From positions 310,001 to 374,000 of the forward strand of contig NZ_JAHQZS010000001.1 in the NCBI RefSeq assembly GCF_019061145.1: a stretch of 64,000 nt of DNA, in the 5' to 3' direction. A program made the position numbers and the translations under genes. Under the pieces are notes generated by a model, which saw nothing but the letters and a program-made list of their open reading frames with translations, did not search any database and had not been told where the DNA came from. The stretch is from Anianabacter salinae. Lineage in GTDB: Bacteria; Pseudomonadota; Alphaproteobacteria; Rhodobacterales; Rhodobacteraceae. Every line of letters starts with the position of its first letter. Within the stretch, counting starts at the first letter, position 1. Below are positions 17,479 to 30,088 of this stretch, piece after piece.

Positions 17479-18437
17479 GCCTCGCCGTGCATGTCGCCAC
17501 GCTGGGTCGCGGTCCCGGCAGGTCGCGGTCGCTGACCCGCGACGAGGCTGCGGATGCGATGACGCTCATGCTGTCGGGGCAGGCCGCGCCCGAGGCTGTC
17601 GGTGCGCTGCTGATGCTGCTGCGCATGAAGGGCGAAACGGCGGACGAGATCGCAGGGCTTGCTGGCGCCGCGCAAGACGCTTGCCCCGCGCTGCCTGCGG
17701 CCGCGCTCGACTGGCCAAGCTATGCCGCGGGGCGCACGCGGGGGCTGCCGTGGTTCCTGCTGTCAGCGCGATTGGTGGCGCAGGCGGGGCACCGCGTGGT
17801 GCTGCATGGCTGGAACGGGACCGACGCCGCCGTGCGCGCGCATCTTGCAGGCGCTGGCATTCCGGCCGCGTCCACCGCCGCCGAGGCGCACAGCGCCCTT
17901 GATCGTGATGGGCTTGTCTACCTGCCGCTCGAGGCAGTTCATCCGACGCTCTTCGCGCTGTTGTCCTTGCGGTCGAAGCTTGGGCTTCGGTCCTGCGTCA
18001 ACACCGTTGCCCGGATGCTGAATCCCGCCCGTGCACCTGCAAGCGTGCAGGGTGTGTTCCATCCGTCCTACCGGCTGCTTCAGGCCGACGCCGCACGGGC
18101 GCTTGGCTGGCCGTCCCTGACCGTCATCAAGGGCGGCGGCGGCGAGTTCGAAAGACATCCGGGCAAACCGGTCACGGGCTTTGGCCTGCGCGGCGGCATC
18201 CCGTTCGAACGTGTATTCTCCGATATGGAAGCGGGCGCTGTGCGGCTTGCCGAAGGGCCCCGGCCCGAGACGACGCTTGAGGGCCTGTGGTCGGGGCGCA
18301 TGCATGATGCCTTCGCAGAGGCGGTGGTGATCGGGACTGCGGCCCTTGCGCTTGACACGCTCGGCGTGACCGCGCCCGAGGATATGGCGCGGCACCTGTG
18401 GACCACACGGCCGCATCGACAGGAGGCCGCCGCATGA
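17475..18437 (+). CDS. TrpD-like glycosyl/phosphoribosyl transferase, nitrate-operon linked
   Basis: A 320-residue protein with the anthranilate phosphoribosyltransferase fold (YbiB/TrpD2 group). The N-terminal helical half has LTRDEAADAMTLMLSG and GALLMLLRMKGET, as in TrpD; the C-terminal half has the segment SVQGVFHPSYRLLQADAARALG. The PRPP-binding glycine loop of true TrpD (GTGGD) is absent or replaced, and no trp gene is nearby, so tryptophan synthesis is unlikely. Related proteins sit in nitrate operons of other alphaproteobacteria as 'glycosyl transferase'; their function is unknown to me. It overlaps both nasA and cysG by 4 bp, so it is expressed with them. A role in cofactor or nucleic-acid binding is conceivable. 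Confidence 0.7.
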   Translation: MSLAVHVATLGRGPGRSRSLTRDEAADAMTLMLSGQAAPEAVGALLMLLRMKGETADEIAGLAGAAQDACPALPAAALDWPSYAAGRTRGLPWFLLSARLVAQAGHRVVLHGWNGTDAAVRAHLAGAGIPAASTAAEAHSALDRDGLVYLPLEAVHPTLFALLSLRSKLGLRSCVNTVARMLNPARAPASVQGVFHPSYRLLQADAARALGWPSLTVIKGGGGEFERHPGKPVTGFGLRGGIPFERVFSDMEAGAVRLAEGPRPETTLEGLWSGRMHDAFAEAVVIGTAALALDTLGVTAPEDMARHLWTTRPHRQEAAA

Positions 18438-19873
18438 AGAGCTTTCCGATGTTCATCCGGACCACGGGCCGCCGTGTTGTCATAGCCGGAGGCGGCGAGC
18501 AGGCGGCGCAGAAGGCGCGCCTCATGCTCAAGACCGATGCGGTCATCGTGCTGGCCTCGTCCGCTCTCGACGACGAACTGACGGCGCTGGTCGCAAATGG
18601 CAGCGCGTCGCATCACGCGGGCGCGGTCAGCGCCGCCTTGTTCGAAGGCGCGGCGATGGCCTTTGTCGCGACGGGCTGCCCCGGCTGGGACAGTTGCCTG
18701 CATGCCCTTGCACAGGCGGCGCGCTGCCCCGTCAATGTCGTCGACAGGCCCGATCTGTGCGACATCACCACGCCGTCCATCGTAGACCGCGACCCCGTGG
18801 TGGTCGCCATCGGAACCGAGGGCACGGCGCCGGTTCTTGCGCGCGATCTGAAGACACGGATCGAGGCGCTGCTGCCTGCCAGGATCGGCGGATTGGCCGA
18901 ACTGGCTGGCCGTCTGCGCGGCGCCGTGGCCGCAAGCGTTCCGCGTGACAGTCGCCGCGCGTTCTGGGCCTGGGTGTTCAAGGGTGCCCCCCGCGCAGCC
19001 TGGACGCGCGGGGCGGAACGCGACGCGGCCCGGATGATAAAGGACGCCATCGGTCAAGGCACCGCGCCCGGATTGTCCGAGGCGGGGTCCATTGCGCTCG
19101 TTGGCGCCGGACCCGGAGCGGCGGACCTGATGACGCTGCGCGCCGTCCAAAGATTGCAGGAAGCCGACGTGATCTTTTACGACCGATTGGTGGACAAGGA
19201 CGTTCTGGAACTGGCCCGGCGCGACGCTGAAAGGGTCTATGTCGGCAAGCATGTCGGCGCACATGCCTGGCCGCAGGCGCAGATCGACGCCGTGATCGTG
19301 GCCGAGGCGCGCAAGGGACGTCGCGTGGTTCGCCTCAAATCCGGCGATCCGGGCATCTTCGGGCGGGCAGGCGAGGAGATCGCGGCGGCAATGGCAGCGG
19401 GCATCCCGGTCGAGATTGTGCCCGGCGTGACCGCAGCGTCCGCCGCCGGTGCCGCGCTGGGCCAAAGCCTTACCGAGCGCGGCATCACCGACACGCTGAT
19501 CCTTGCGACCGCCACGGGACGGGCCGAAGACCCGCTGCCAGATTGCACGCGGTTCGCAGGGCCGGGGACGACCACGGCGATCTACATGGGCGCGCGGCAG
19601 GCTGACCGGGTGGCCGCCGCGCTTTTTGCCCAAGGTCTTGCGGGCGATACGGTCGTAAGGGTGTGCGTGGAGCTGTCAAAGCCGAACCAGAGGCTCTTGA
19701 GCGTGCCGCTCGACCGGATTGGCGCGATCATGCAGAGCGAGAAGATTGGCGGCTGTGCCATTCTTCTCATCACCTGGCCTGCCTCCTTGGGTGCCCATGC
19801 CGCCCCCCGGGTGCACGTTCCTGTCCTTCAAGAGGCACCTCGTGGTGAGGCGACCGGACTGGCAAGTGTCTAA
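18434..19873 (+). CDS. cysG: Siroheme synthase CysG (bifunctional dehydrogenase/methyltransferase)
   Basis: A 479-residue protein making siroheme from uroporphyrinogen III. Residues 1-205: precorrin-2 dehydrogenase/ferrochelatase part with NAD loop VVIAGGGEQAAQKARLML and VVDRPDLCDITTPSIVDRD. Residues about 215-460: SAM-dependent methyltransferase (SUMT) with VGAGPGAADLMTLRA, the RLKSGDPGIFGRAGEE loop and PGVTAASAAGAALGQSLTERG. It is the last gene of the nitrate operon and supplies the NirB cofactor. The ATG at 18434 overlaps the previous stop by 4 bp. No clear terminator follows; glpR converges 44 bp away. Confidence 0.94.
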   Translation: MKSFPMFIRTTGRRVVIAGGGEQAAQKARLMLKTDAVIVLASSALDDELTALVANGSASHHAGAVSAALFEGAAMAFVATGCPGWDSCLHALAQAARCPVNVVDRPDLCDITTPSIVDRDPVVVAIGTEGTAPVLARDLKTRIEALLPARIGGLAELAGRLRGAVAASVPRDSRRAFWAWVFKGAPRAAWTRGAERDAARMIKDAIGQGTAPGLSEAGSIALVGAGPGAADLMTLRAVQRLQEADVIFYDRLVDKDVLELARRDAERVYVGKHVGAHAWPQAQIDAVIVAEARKGRRVVRLKSGDPGIFGRAGEEIAAAMAAGIPVEIVPGVTAASAAGAALGQSLTERGITDTLILATATGRAEDPLPDCTRFAGPGTTTAIYMGARQADRVAAALFAQGLAGDTVVRVCVELSKPNQRLLSVPLDRIGAIMQSEKIGGCAILLITWPASLGAHAAPRVHVPVLQEAPRGEATGLASV

Positions 19874-19917
19874 CACGCTCTACAGCGACCTTTGCCCCTA
19901 TCGGCACGCCCGGGCGA

Positions 19918-20679
19918 TCAGGGCGCCACAGTCACCTTGGTCCCCCACTCGGCACAGGCACGTTCAAGGTCTCCGGGAAGCGGCCGATCTGTATAGAACT
20001 CGTCGATTTCCGAGAGCGAGGTGATGCGGGCGGGGGCGCTGCGCTTGAACTTTGAATGGTCGGCGACCAGGAACGTGCGCCGCGCCTGTTTCAGGATGGC
20101 CTGGCTGACGCTGACCTCCTGAATGTCGAAGTCCAGCAGGTCGCCTTCCCCGTCCAGCGCCGAGCACCCGATCACGGCAAGATCGAACTTGAATTTCCGG
20201 ATCGTGTCGGTGGCGAGATTCCCGATCAGGCCGCCGTCGAGGCGCCTTAAGTGCCCGCCGGTCACGACGATCTCGCAGGACGGATTGGCCACAAGGATGT
20301 TGGCGACGTTCATGTTGTTGGTGACCACCATCAGGTTCTCATGGTGCAGCAAGTCCCTTGCGACGGCCTCGGTGCTGGTGCCGATGTTGAGGAACAGCGA
20401 GATGTCGTTCGGAATGCGCGATGCACACGCCTTGGCGATGGCGGCCTTGGACGCGATGTTGAGGGCCCGGCGCGCTTCGTATCCGATGTTGATGGTGCCT
20501 GAAGGCAAGACGGCACCGCCGTGGACACGTTCAAGCTTACCGGCATCGGCAAGGTCGGTCAGGTCGCGCCGTATCGTCTGAAGCGTCACGCCGAAATGCT
20601 GTGCCAGCCCTTCGACAGTGACCTGCCCCTGGCGCCGGGCGATTTCGAGGATCTCGGGATGACGAAAGCTTTGTGACAT
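19918..20679 (-). CDS. glpR: DeoR-family repressor of glycerol metabolism (GlpR)
   Basis: A 253-residue regulator. Residues 1-58 form a winged helix-turn-helix (RHPEILEIARRQGQVTVEGLAQHFGVTLQTIRRDLTDL in outline), the DeoR hallmark. The C-terminal sugar-phosphate sensor domain (about 75-235) has the FLNIGTSTEAVARDL loop, VTNNMNVANIL and the GCSALDGEGDLLDFD region typical of GlpR, whose inducer is glycerol-3-phosphate. Divergent from glpD, sharing a 245-bp intergenic region. The ATG at 20679 is used because the helix-turn-helix begins there; upstream in-frame codons are in the promoter region. Confidence 0.9.
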   Translation of the reverse strand: MSQSFRHPEILEIARRQGQVTVEGLAQHFGVTLQTIRRDLTDLADAGKLERVHGGAVLPSGTINIGYEARRALNIASKAAIAKACASRIPNDISLFLNIGTSTEAVARDLLHHENLMVVTNNMNVANILVANPSCEIVVTGGHLRRLDGGLIGNLATDTIRKFKFDLAVIGCSALDGEGDLLDFDIQEVSVSQAILKQARRTFLVADHSKFKRSAPARITSLSEIDEFYTDRPLPGDLERACAEWGTKVTVAP

Positions 20680-20924
20680 CGACGTTTTCGTTTGTCTTCG
20701 TTGTGGGCCTGACGGTGCGTGAATGCGCCGAGGAACACAATGGGGATTCGAATTATTCCAAATTATCCCTGTTTCGCGGGTCCTGCGAGAGGGGGTGAGC
20801 CCACCCAGACCGCTTGATTTGTGCGTGTTTTTCAAAAAAGGAACAGAAACGAATATTTTGGATTGCGTCGTTGCGCGTCTCGCGGCACAGTCCCGCTATC
20901 GCAAAACGAGCAGGGGAGGGCTCG
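20680..20924. promoter_or_regulatory. glpR-glpD divergent control region
   Basis: Candidate GlpR half-sites recur: TTCGTTTG (20687-20694) and TTCGTTGT (20697-20704) as direct repeats 10 bp apart near glpR, and the reverse forms AAACGAA (20847-20853) and AAAACGA (20903-20909) toward glpD. An 8-bp palindrome ATTCGAAT is at 20746-20753. The glpD Shine-Dalgarno AGGGGAGGG lies at 20912-20920. Motif assignment is inference from repetition only. Confidence 0.45.
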
Positions 20925-22517
20925 ATGACGACCGAGACCGCAGTGGACGACCTGTTCGTGATCGGGGGCGGCATCAATGGATGCGGCATCGCCCGAGACG
21001 CTGCTGGCCGCGGTATGTCCGTGACCCTTGCCGAGATGAACGATCTGGCCTCTGCCACGTCCTCGGCCTCGACCAAGCTGTTCCACGGGGGGCTGCGCTA
21101 TCTCGAATATTTCGAGTTCAGGCTGGTCCGAGAGGCATTGGTCGAGCGCGAAGTGTTGCTGGCAGCGATGCCCCACATCAGCTGGCCGATGAGATTCGTT
21201 CTGCCATTTCATAAAGATATGCGTTTCGAATCCAACACGCCCACCTCGCGTCTGCTTAATGTCGTCATGCCGTGGATGAAAGGCCGAAGACCCGCCTGGT
21301 TGATCCGGTTCGGGCTGTTTCTTTACGATACCCTGGGCGGGCGAAAAATCCTGCCGGGCACGGCAACGGTGAATCTGAGGGCCGGGCCGGAAGGTGCGCC
21401 GCTGCAGGACCGCTTTGCCAAGGCGTATGAATATTCCGACTGCTGGATAGAGGACTCGCGCCTTGTGGTCTTGAATGCCCGCGATGCCGAGGCGCGTGGG
21501 GCGCGGATCATGACGCGCACCAAGGTCCTGAGTGCCGAGCGGGATGGCGACCTTTGGCAGGTCGAAACGCACAATACCGAAAGCGGCGCGCGTCAAACCT
21601 ATCGCGCTCGGATGTTGGTGAATGCCAGTGGACCCTGGGCGGGGGACGTCATTCGGACCAAGCTGCGCATCAATTCGCAAGAGGGCGTGCGGCTGGTGCG
21701 CGGCAGCCATGTCGTGACGCGAAAACTGTTCGATCACGGCAAGTGCTATTTCTTCCAGGGGGGCGACGGAAGGATCATTTTCGCGATCCCCTACGAGACG
21801 GATTTCACCCTGATCGGCACCACCGACACGGACCACCCGGACCCGTCGGTAAAGCCGGAATGCACCGCCGAAGAACAGCGCTATCTGATTGCCTTCGCCA
21901 ACCAGTATTTCAAGCAGCAACTGTCCCTGGACGATGTCGTCTGGACCTATTCGGGCGTGCGTCCGCTTTATGATGACGGGGCAAGCAGTGCGACCGCCGC
22001 GACGCGCGACTACACGCTGACGGTCGACGTCGCCGGTGGGGCGCCCGTTCTGAACGTGTTCGGCGGCAAGATCACGACGTATCGCCGCCTTGCGGAAAGC
22101 GCGCTGGACAAGATCAACGGGCATGTTCCGGCTACAGGCGGGCCGTGGACGGCTGGTGTGCCGCTGCCGGGGGGCGATTTCCCGGTCGGTGCCGTGGACC
22201 GCCTCGTTGCGGACCTGCGCGCCGCCTATCCGTTCCTGTCCGGACCCTGGGCGCTGCGGCTTGTGCGCGCCTATGGCACCGATGCGCGCCTCGTCCTTGG
22301 AGATGCCAAATCCGCCGCCGACCTTGGCCGCGACTTCGGCGCCACCCTGACCGAGGCCGAGGTCCGTTGGCTGGCGGACAAGGAATATGCCCACACGGCG
22401 GATGATGTGATCTGGAGACGCTCGAAGCTTGGGCTGCGCCTGACGGCGCAGGAGATCAAGGACCTGGACGACTGGATGGCGCGCAACCGCCCGTCCATCG
22501 CCGCTGCGGCGGAATGA
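20925..22517 (+). CDS. glpD: Glycerol-3-phosphate dehydrogenase, aerobic type (GlpD)
   Basis: A 530-residue flavoprotein oxidising glycerol-3-phosphate to dihydroxyacetone phosphate and passing electrons to quinone at the inner membrane. FAD motif GGGINGCGIARDAAGRG (14-30), then the strongly conserved SSASTKLFHGGLRYLEYFEF, the GSHVV segment and the TTDTDH/GVRPLYDD blocks typical of GlpD; C-terminal helical domain from about 380. The ATG at 20925 has an excellent Shine-Dalgarno; an in-frame ATG further upstream lies in the promoter region. First gene of the glycerol operon, 10 bp before glpS. Confidence 0.95.
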   Translation: MTTETAVDDLFVIGGGINGCGIARDAAGRGMSVTLAEMNDLASATSSASTKLFHGGLRYLEYFEFRLVREALVEREVLLAAMPHISWPMRFVLPFHKDMRFESNTPTSRLLNVVMPWMKGRRPAWLIRFGLFLYDTLGGRKILPGTATVNLRAGPEGAPLQDRFAKAYEYSDCWIEDSRLVVLNARDAEARGARIMTRTKVLSAERDGDLWQVETHNTESGARQTYRARMLVNASGPWAGDVIRTKLRINSQEGVRLVRGSHVVTRKLFDHGKCYFFQGGDGRIIFAIPYETDFTLIGTTDTDHPDPSVKPECTAEEQRYLIAFANQYFKQQLSLDDVVWTYSGVRPLYDDGASSATAATRDYTLTVDVAGGAPVLNVFGGKITTYRRLAESALDKINGHVPATGGPWTAGVPLPGGDFPVGAVDRLVADLRAAYPFLSGPWALRLVRAYGTDARLVLGDAKSAADLGRDFGATLTEAEVRWLADKEYAHTADDVIWRRSKLGLRLTAQEIKDLDDWMARNRPSIAAAAE

Positions 22518-22527
22518 GGAGGAACCG

Positions 22528-23616
22528 ATGACGCTGGACCTGAAAGGCGTGTCGAAGATCGTGGACAACCAGACGCATGTCTATCCCACGGACCTGACGC
22601 TTGAGAAAGGGACGATGAATGTCCTTCTCGGCCCGACGTCGTCGGGGAAGACTTCGTTGATGCGCTTGATGGCGGGGCTCGATGTTCCGGCAGAGGGCAG
22701 GATCTATTGGAATGGCTCGGACGTCACCGGGATGCGGGTGCAAGAGCGCAAGGTGGCGATGGTCTACCAGCAGTTCATCAATTACCCGTCGATGACCGTC
22801 TACGACAACATCGCGTCGCCCATGAAGCTGCTGGGCGTGGACAAGGCAGAGATCGACCGCCGGGTGCGCGAGACCGCCGAGATGATGAAGCTGTCGCCGA
22901 TGCTTGACCGCAAGCCGCTCGAATTGTCGGGGGGGCAGCAGCAGCGCTGCGCTCTTGCGCGGGCGCTGGTCAAGAATGCCGGGCTTGTCCTTCTGGACGA
23001 GCCGCTGGCGAACCTCGACTACAAGCTGCGCGAGGAGATGCGCGTCGAGATCCCGAGGATCTTCGAAGCCTCTGGCGCGATCTTTGTCTACGCGACGACT
23101 GAGCCGGAAGAAGCGCTTTTGCTTGGGGGCAACACCGCGACCCTGTGGGAAGGCCGTGTCACCCAGTTCGGCCCGACGCCCGAGGTTTACCGCAAGCCCG
23201 TCGATGCGACGACGGCGCGGGTCTTTTCCGACCCGCCAATGAACTTTCTTCAGGTGTCCAAGACCGGAAATCGCCTGATGTTCGGCAAGGGGCAAAGCGC
23301 GCCCGCGACTGGCAGGCTCGCCGACCTGGCCGATGGCCGATACATCGCCGGGTTCCGTCCGAACCACCTCGAGATCGATCAGCACGCGGATGATGCGCTG
23401 AAATTCAACACTACGCTCGCCGTGACGGAGCTGACCGGGTCCGAGACCTTTGTGCATCTCGACCATGACGGCGAGCGCTGGGTCGGCCTTGTCCACGGGA
23501 TCTATCACCTGCCGATCGGAGAAGAACTGAGCGTCTGGCTCGACCCCCGGCATGTCTACGTATTCGCCGAAGACGGTGGCCTGGTCGCGCCCGCCGCCTA
23601 TGCGCTTGCGGCCTGA
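22528..23616 (+). CDS. glpS: Glycerol ABC transporter ATPase GlpS
   Basis: A 362-residue ABC ATPase of the sugar-importer (MalK/UgpC-like) class with a C-terminal TOBE/OB regulatory domain (about 235-362). Walker A GPTSSGKT (35-42), signature LSGGQ (133-137) and Walker B LVLLDEP are intact, but the switch histidine is Thr191 (YATTEPEEA). In the glpSTPQV system of rhizobia two different ATPases pair up; here GlpT lacks a normal signature, so the defects fall at the same composite site. A GAGGAGG Shine-Dalgarno precedes the ATG. Confidence 0.92.
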   Translation: MTLDLKGVSKIVDNQTHVYPTDLTLEKGTMNVLLGPTSSGKTSLMRLMAGLDVPAEGRIYWNGSDVTGMRVQERKVAMVYQQFINYPSMTVYDNIASPMKLLGVDKAEIDRRVRETAEMMKLSPMLDRKPLELSGGQQQRCALARALVKNAGLVLLDEPLANLDYKLREEMRVEIPRIFEASGAIFVYATTEPEEALLLGGNTATLWEGRVTQFGPTPEVYRKPVDATTARVFSDPPMNFLQVSKTGNRLMFGKGQSAPATGRLADLADGRYIAGFRPNHLEIDQHADDALKFNTTLAVTELTGSETFVHLDHDGERWVGLVHGIYHLPIGEELSVWLDPRHVYVFAEDGGLVAPAAYALAA

Positions 23617-23627
23617 GGGAGGACAAG

Positions 23628-26427
<2,800 letters not shown>

Positions 26428-26439
26428 GGAGGACAGCCC

Positions 26440-26715
26440 ATGGCATGGATGGCCTGGACACTGCCAACGGCACTTTTCTTCGTCGTGATCGCAAGCCTTC
26501 TGGTGGTGTTCACGATCCTTGCAATCAAGTTCCCAGAGACGCCGCGCCGCGGTGTCCTGGGGATCGAGACGACACGCGGTGATCGCCTGTTCATCACGCT
26601 TCTGGGGTCGGCCTTCATCAACCTCGCGTGGATGGGTGTCATCGGCCCCGAGCTTCAGCCCTATGCGCTGATCGTATGCCTGGTCTACGCCGCAGCGGTT
26701 TTCCGCTTCGTCTGA
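26440..26715 (+). CDS. Small membrane protein DUF2160 of the glycerol ABC cluster
   Basis: A 91-residue protein with three hydrophobic segments (about 8-29, 47-66 and 69-89), separated by a basic KFPETPRRGVLGIE loop. Proteins of this family are found almost only beside glpSTPQV-type genes, between glpQ and glpV as here, but their job is not known. A strong AAGGAGG Shine-Dalgarno 12 bp after glpQ shows it is a genuine gene. It might be an extra membrane subunit, an assembly factor or a facilitator of glycerol entry. Confidence 0.88.
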   Translation: MAWMAWTLPTALFFVVIASLLVVFTILAIKFPETPRRGVLGIETTRGDRLFITLLGSAFINLAWMGVIGPELQPYALIVCLVYAAAVFRFV

Positions 26716-26784
26716 GACCACGCGACCGGTGCCGGAAAGACCCGGTGCCAGACTAAAGCAAATGCAACCAAGGGAGGACTACTT

Positions 26785-28491
26785 ATGAAATGTCTTTATA
26801 GATCGAGCACGGCCATGGGCCTTGCGCTGATGATGGGGGGCAGCCCTGCGTTCGCGGATATGGAGGCGGCGCGCGCGTTCCTCGACGAGAGGATCGAGCG
26901 GTCTGCGCTGACCCGCGAGCAGCAGGAGGAAGAGCTGCAGTGGTTCATCGACGCGGCAGAGCCCTATCAGGGCATGTCGATCAACGTGGTGTCCGAGACC
27001 ATCGCCACCCACGAATACGAAAGCCAGGTGCTTGCGCCTGCCTTCACCGCGATCACCGGCATCGAGGTCACGCATGACCTGATCGGCGAGGGCGACGTTG
27101 TCGAACGCCTGCAAACCCAGATGCAGACCGGCGAGAACGTCTATGACATGTATGTCAATGACGCTGACCTGATCGGCACCCACTGGCGTTACCAGCAGGT
27201 GCGCAACCTGACCGACTTCATCGCCGGGGAGGGCGCCGAGGTCACCAATCCCAACCTCGATCTTGAGGATTTCATCGGAACCTCGTCGGCCACTGGCCCG
27301 GACGGCAAGCTGTACCAGCTTCCGGTTCAGCAGTTCGCGAACCTCTACTGGTTCCGGCATGACTGGTTCACCGACCCGGAAATCATGGCCGATTTCGAGG
27401 AACAGTATGGCTATGAGCTGGGCGTTCCGGTCAACTGGTCGGCCTATGAGGACATCGCCGAATTCTTCACCGGGCGCGAGATCGACGGCCAGACCGTCTA
27501 TGGCAACATGGACTACGGGCGTCGCCACCCAAGCCTTGGCTGGCGCTTTACCGATGCCTGGATGTCGATGGCGGGGATGGGCGACAAGGGTCTGCCCAAC
27601 GGTGTGCCGGTCGATGAATGGGGCATCCGCGTCAACGACGACTTCCAGCCTGTCGGGTCGTGCATGTCGCGTGGCGGGGCAACCAACAGCCCGGCCGCTG
27701 TCTACGCGATCGAGAAGTACAAGAACTGGCTGGAAAACTACGCGCCGCCGCAAGCACCGGGCATGACCTTTTCCGAGGCTGGTCCGGTTCCGGGGCAGGG
27801 CGCCATCGCGCAGCAGATGTTCCTCTACACGACCTTCGTCGCATCGCTGGTCGATCCCGAGTTGCCGGTGATGAACGAGGACGGCACGCCGAAGTGGCGC
27901 CTCGCTCCCAGCCCGCATGGCGCATACTGGGAAGAAGGCATGAAGGTCGGTTACCAGGATGTCGGTTCGGCCACGCTGATGCAGTCGACCCCGGTGGACC
28001 GGGCGCAGGCGGCATGGCTTTATGCGCAGTTCATCGCCTCGAAGACGGTGGATATCGAAAAGTCGCACTACGGCCTGACGTTCATCCGCGAAAGCACGCT
28101 GAACCACGAAAGCTTTACCGAGCGCGCACCGCGTCTTGGCGGTCTGGTCGAGTTCTACCGCTCGCCCGAGCGCGAGAACTGGACGGATACCGGCTTTAAC
28201 GTGCCGGACTATCCGCGCCTGGCGCAGCTGTGGTGGCAGAACATCGGCGATGCGTCCTCGGGTGCGAAGACCGCACAAGAGGCGCTCGACAGCCTGTGCG
28301 AAGCCCAGGAAAGCGTGATGGAGCGCCTTGAGCGCGCAGGCGTGCAGGGTGACATCGGCCCGATGCTGAACGAGGAGATGGGCGCCGAGCATTGGCTTGA
28401 ACAGCCCGGCGCACCCAAGCCGAAGCTCGACAACGAAGACCCCGAGCCGGTCACCATCGCCTATGACGAGCTGATCAAGTCCTGGCAGTAA
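26785..28491 (+). CDS. glpV: Glycerol ABC transporter binding protein GlpV
   Basis: A 568-residue periplasmic binding protein, longer than most sugar-binding proteins, as is typical of GlpV. Signal peptide residues 1-24 (cut after AFA). The extra N-terminal helix ([28 protein letters not shown]) precedes the two-lobe fold, which contains [39 protein letters not shown] and the aromatic [12 protein letters not shown] region likely lining the ligand pocket. It binds glycerol for GlpSTPQ. Shine-Dalgarno AGGGAGGA is strong. A stable hairpin directly follows the gene. Confidence 0.92.
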   Translation: MKCLYRSSTAMGLALMMGGSPAFADMEAARAFLDERIERSALTREQQEEELQWFIDAAEPYQGMSINVVSETIATHEYESQVLAPAFTAITGIEVTHDLIGEGDVVERLQTQMQTGENVYDMYVNDADLIGTHWRYQQVRNLTDFIAGEGAEVTNPNLDLEDFIGTSSATGPDGKLYQLPVQQFANLYWFRHDWFTDPEIMADFEEQYGYELGVPVNWSAYEDIAEFFTGREIDGQTVYGNMDYGRRHPSLGWRFTDAWMSMAGMGDKGLPNGVPVDEWGIRVNDDFQPVGSCMSRGGATNSPAAVYAIEKYKNWLENYAPPQAPGMTFSEAGPVPGQGAIAQQMFLYTTFVASLVDPELPVMNEDGTPKWRLAPSPHGAYWEEGMKVGYQDVGSATLMQSTPVDRAQAAWLYAQFIASKTVDIEKSHYGLTFIRESTLNHESFTERAPRLGGLVEFYRSPERENWTDTGFNVPDYPRLAQLWWQNIGDASSGAKTAQEALDSLCEAQESVMERLERAGVQGDIGPMLNEEMGAEHWLEQPGAPKPKLDNEDPEPVTIAYDELIKSWQ

Positions 28492-28503
28492 GTCTTGCCA
28501 TCC

Positions 28504-28536
28504 GGCCGGGGCCCTTTCGCGGGGCCCCGGCCTTTC
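28504..28536 (+). terminator. Strong hairpin between glpV and glpK
   Basis: Arms 28504-28514 and 28522-28532 pair over 11 GC base pairs with a 7-nt loop, followed by TTTC. Located 12 bp after the glpV stop, it likely stabilises the abundant glpV message and reduces read-through into glpK. Confidence 0.78.
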
Positions 28537-28597
28537 TGGATCTTCGGCCGGTCATCGGCCAAGGCGCGGCTTGACGCAACCACCGCAAGGCAGCCCC

Positions 28598-30088
28598 ATG
28601 TCCCTTATTCTGGCAATCGACCAGGGAACGACCTCGACCAGGTCGATCCTGTTCGATCAAGATCTCTCCATCGTCACCTCTGCGCAGGAGGAATTCACCC
28701 AGCACTACCCGGCGTCGGGATGGGTGGAACATGATCCCTCCGACCTTTGGTCCACGACTGCCGCCACCTGCCGTGCGGTCATGGAAAAGGCCGGGGTGAT
28801 GGCGGACGGAATCGCCGCGATCGGCATCACCAACCAGCGCGAGACCACCATCGTCTGGGATCGCAAGACAGGCCGTCCGATCCATAACGCGATCGTCTGG
28901 CAGGATCGCCGCACGTCGGACATGTGCAAGCGGCTGCACGCGGAGGGTCTGGAAAACACCATCACCGACCGGACGGGCCTGTTGCTCGATCCGTATTTCT
29001 CGGGGACCAAGCTGGCGTGGATCCTTGACACCGTGGACGGCGCGCGAGACCGCGCCCGGGCCGGTGAATTGGCCTTCGGAACAGTCGACAGCTGGCTGGT
29101 GTGGAACCTGACCGGCGGCAAGGTGCACGTCACGGATGCCACCAACGCCGCGCGGACGATGCTTTACGATATTCGCAAGGGGCGCTGGTCGCAGACGATC
29201 TGCGACGCGCTCGACATTCCCATGACGATGTTGCCCGAGGTGCGTGACTGCGCCGCCCGATTTGGCGAAACCCGGTCTGATCTGTTTGGCCGTCCCATCC
29301 CTATCCTGGGCATTGCGGGCGACCAGCAGGCGGCCACCATCGGCCAAGCCTGCTTCCAGCCCGGAATGATGAAGTCCACTTACGGCACAGGATGCTTTGC
29401 GCTCTTGAACACCGGCGACACTCCGGTCCGGTCGAACAACCGCCTGCTGACGACCATCGCCTACCAGATCGACGGCAAGCCCACCTATGCGCTGGAAGGG
29501 TCAATCTTTATTGCCGGTGCGGTGGTGCAATGGCTGCGCGACGGGTTGAAGATTGTCCGCGAGGCAAAGGAAACCCAGCCGCTTGCCGAAACCGCCGACC
29601 CTTCGCAAGAGGTCATCATGGTGCCTGCCTTTACCGGCCTCGGGGCACCCTACTGGAACGCCGAATGCCGGGGCGCCGTGTTCGGCCTTACCCGCAATTC
29701 CGGGCCTGCCGAGCTTGCGAAAGCTGCGCTTGAAAGCGTTGGGTTCCAGACCCGTGACCTGCTTCAGGCGATGCAGGCAGATTGGTCGGGTGCAGGCGAT
29801 ACCGCGCTGCGGGTCGATGGCGGGATGAGCGCGTCCGACTGGGCGATGCAGTTCTTGTCGGACATTCTTGGCGCACCGGTGGAACGTCCGCGCGTCCTTG
29901 AGACGACGGCGATGGGGGCAGCATGGCTGGCCGGGCATAAGGCAGAGATACTGCCCGACATGGACAGCTTTGCAGGCTCCTGGGCCGCAGATGCGCGGTT
30001 CACGCCGCAGATCGACCCGGACAACCGCGAGGCGCGCTATTCCGCGTGGAAGCGGGCGGTGAATGCGACGATCGGTTTCGCCGAATGA
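28598..30088 (+). CDS. glpK: Glycerol kinase GlpK
   Basis: A 496-residue FGGY-family kinase phosphorylating glycerol at the expense of ATP in the cytoplasm. Hallmarks: [15 protein letters not shown] at residues 5-19 (phosphate loop), [28 protein letters not shown], the [15 protein letters not shown] loop and the [20 protein letters not shown] motif near residue 350. Length is normal. The ATG at 28598 exposes the usual N-terminus. Its stop overlaps the following dehydrogenase start by 4 bp. Confidence 0.95.
   Translation: MSLILAIDQGTTSTRSILFDQDLSIVTSAQEEFTQHYPASGWVEHDPSDLWSTTAATCRAVMEKAGVMADGIAAIGITNQRETTIVWDRKTGRPIHNAIVWQDRRTSDMCKRLHAEGLENTITDRTGLLLDPYFSGTKLAWILDTVDGARDRARAGELAFGTVDSWLVWNLTGGKVHVTDATNAARTMLYDIRKGRWSQTICDALDIPMTMLPEVRDCAARFGETRSDLFGRPIPILGIAGDQQAATIGQACFQPGMMKSTYGTGCFALLNTGDTPVRSNNRLLTTIAYQIDGKPTYALEGSIFIAGAVVQWLRDGLKIVREAKETQPLAETADPSQEVIMVPAFTGLGAPYWNAECRGAVFGLTRNSGPAELAKAALESVGFQTRDLLQAMQADWSGAGDTALRVDGGMSASDWAMQFLSDILGAPVERPRVLETTAMGAAWLAGHKAEILPDMDSFAGSWAADARFTPQIDPDNREARYSAWKRAVNATIGFAE

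Noticed and set aside
20832-22568. 578-codon minus-strand frame opposite glpD
   Set aside because: GlpD motifs on the plus strand are complete; the reverse frame shows no family pattern.
26779-28392. 537-codon minus-strand frame opposite glpV
   Set aside because: Shadow of a long, conserved binding-protein gene.
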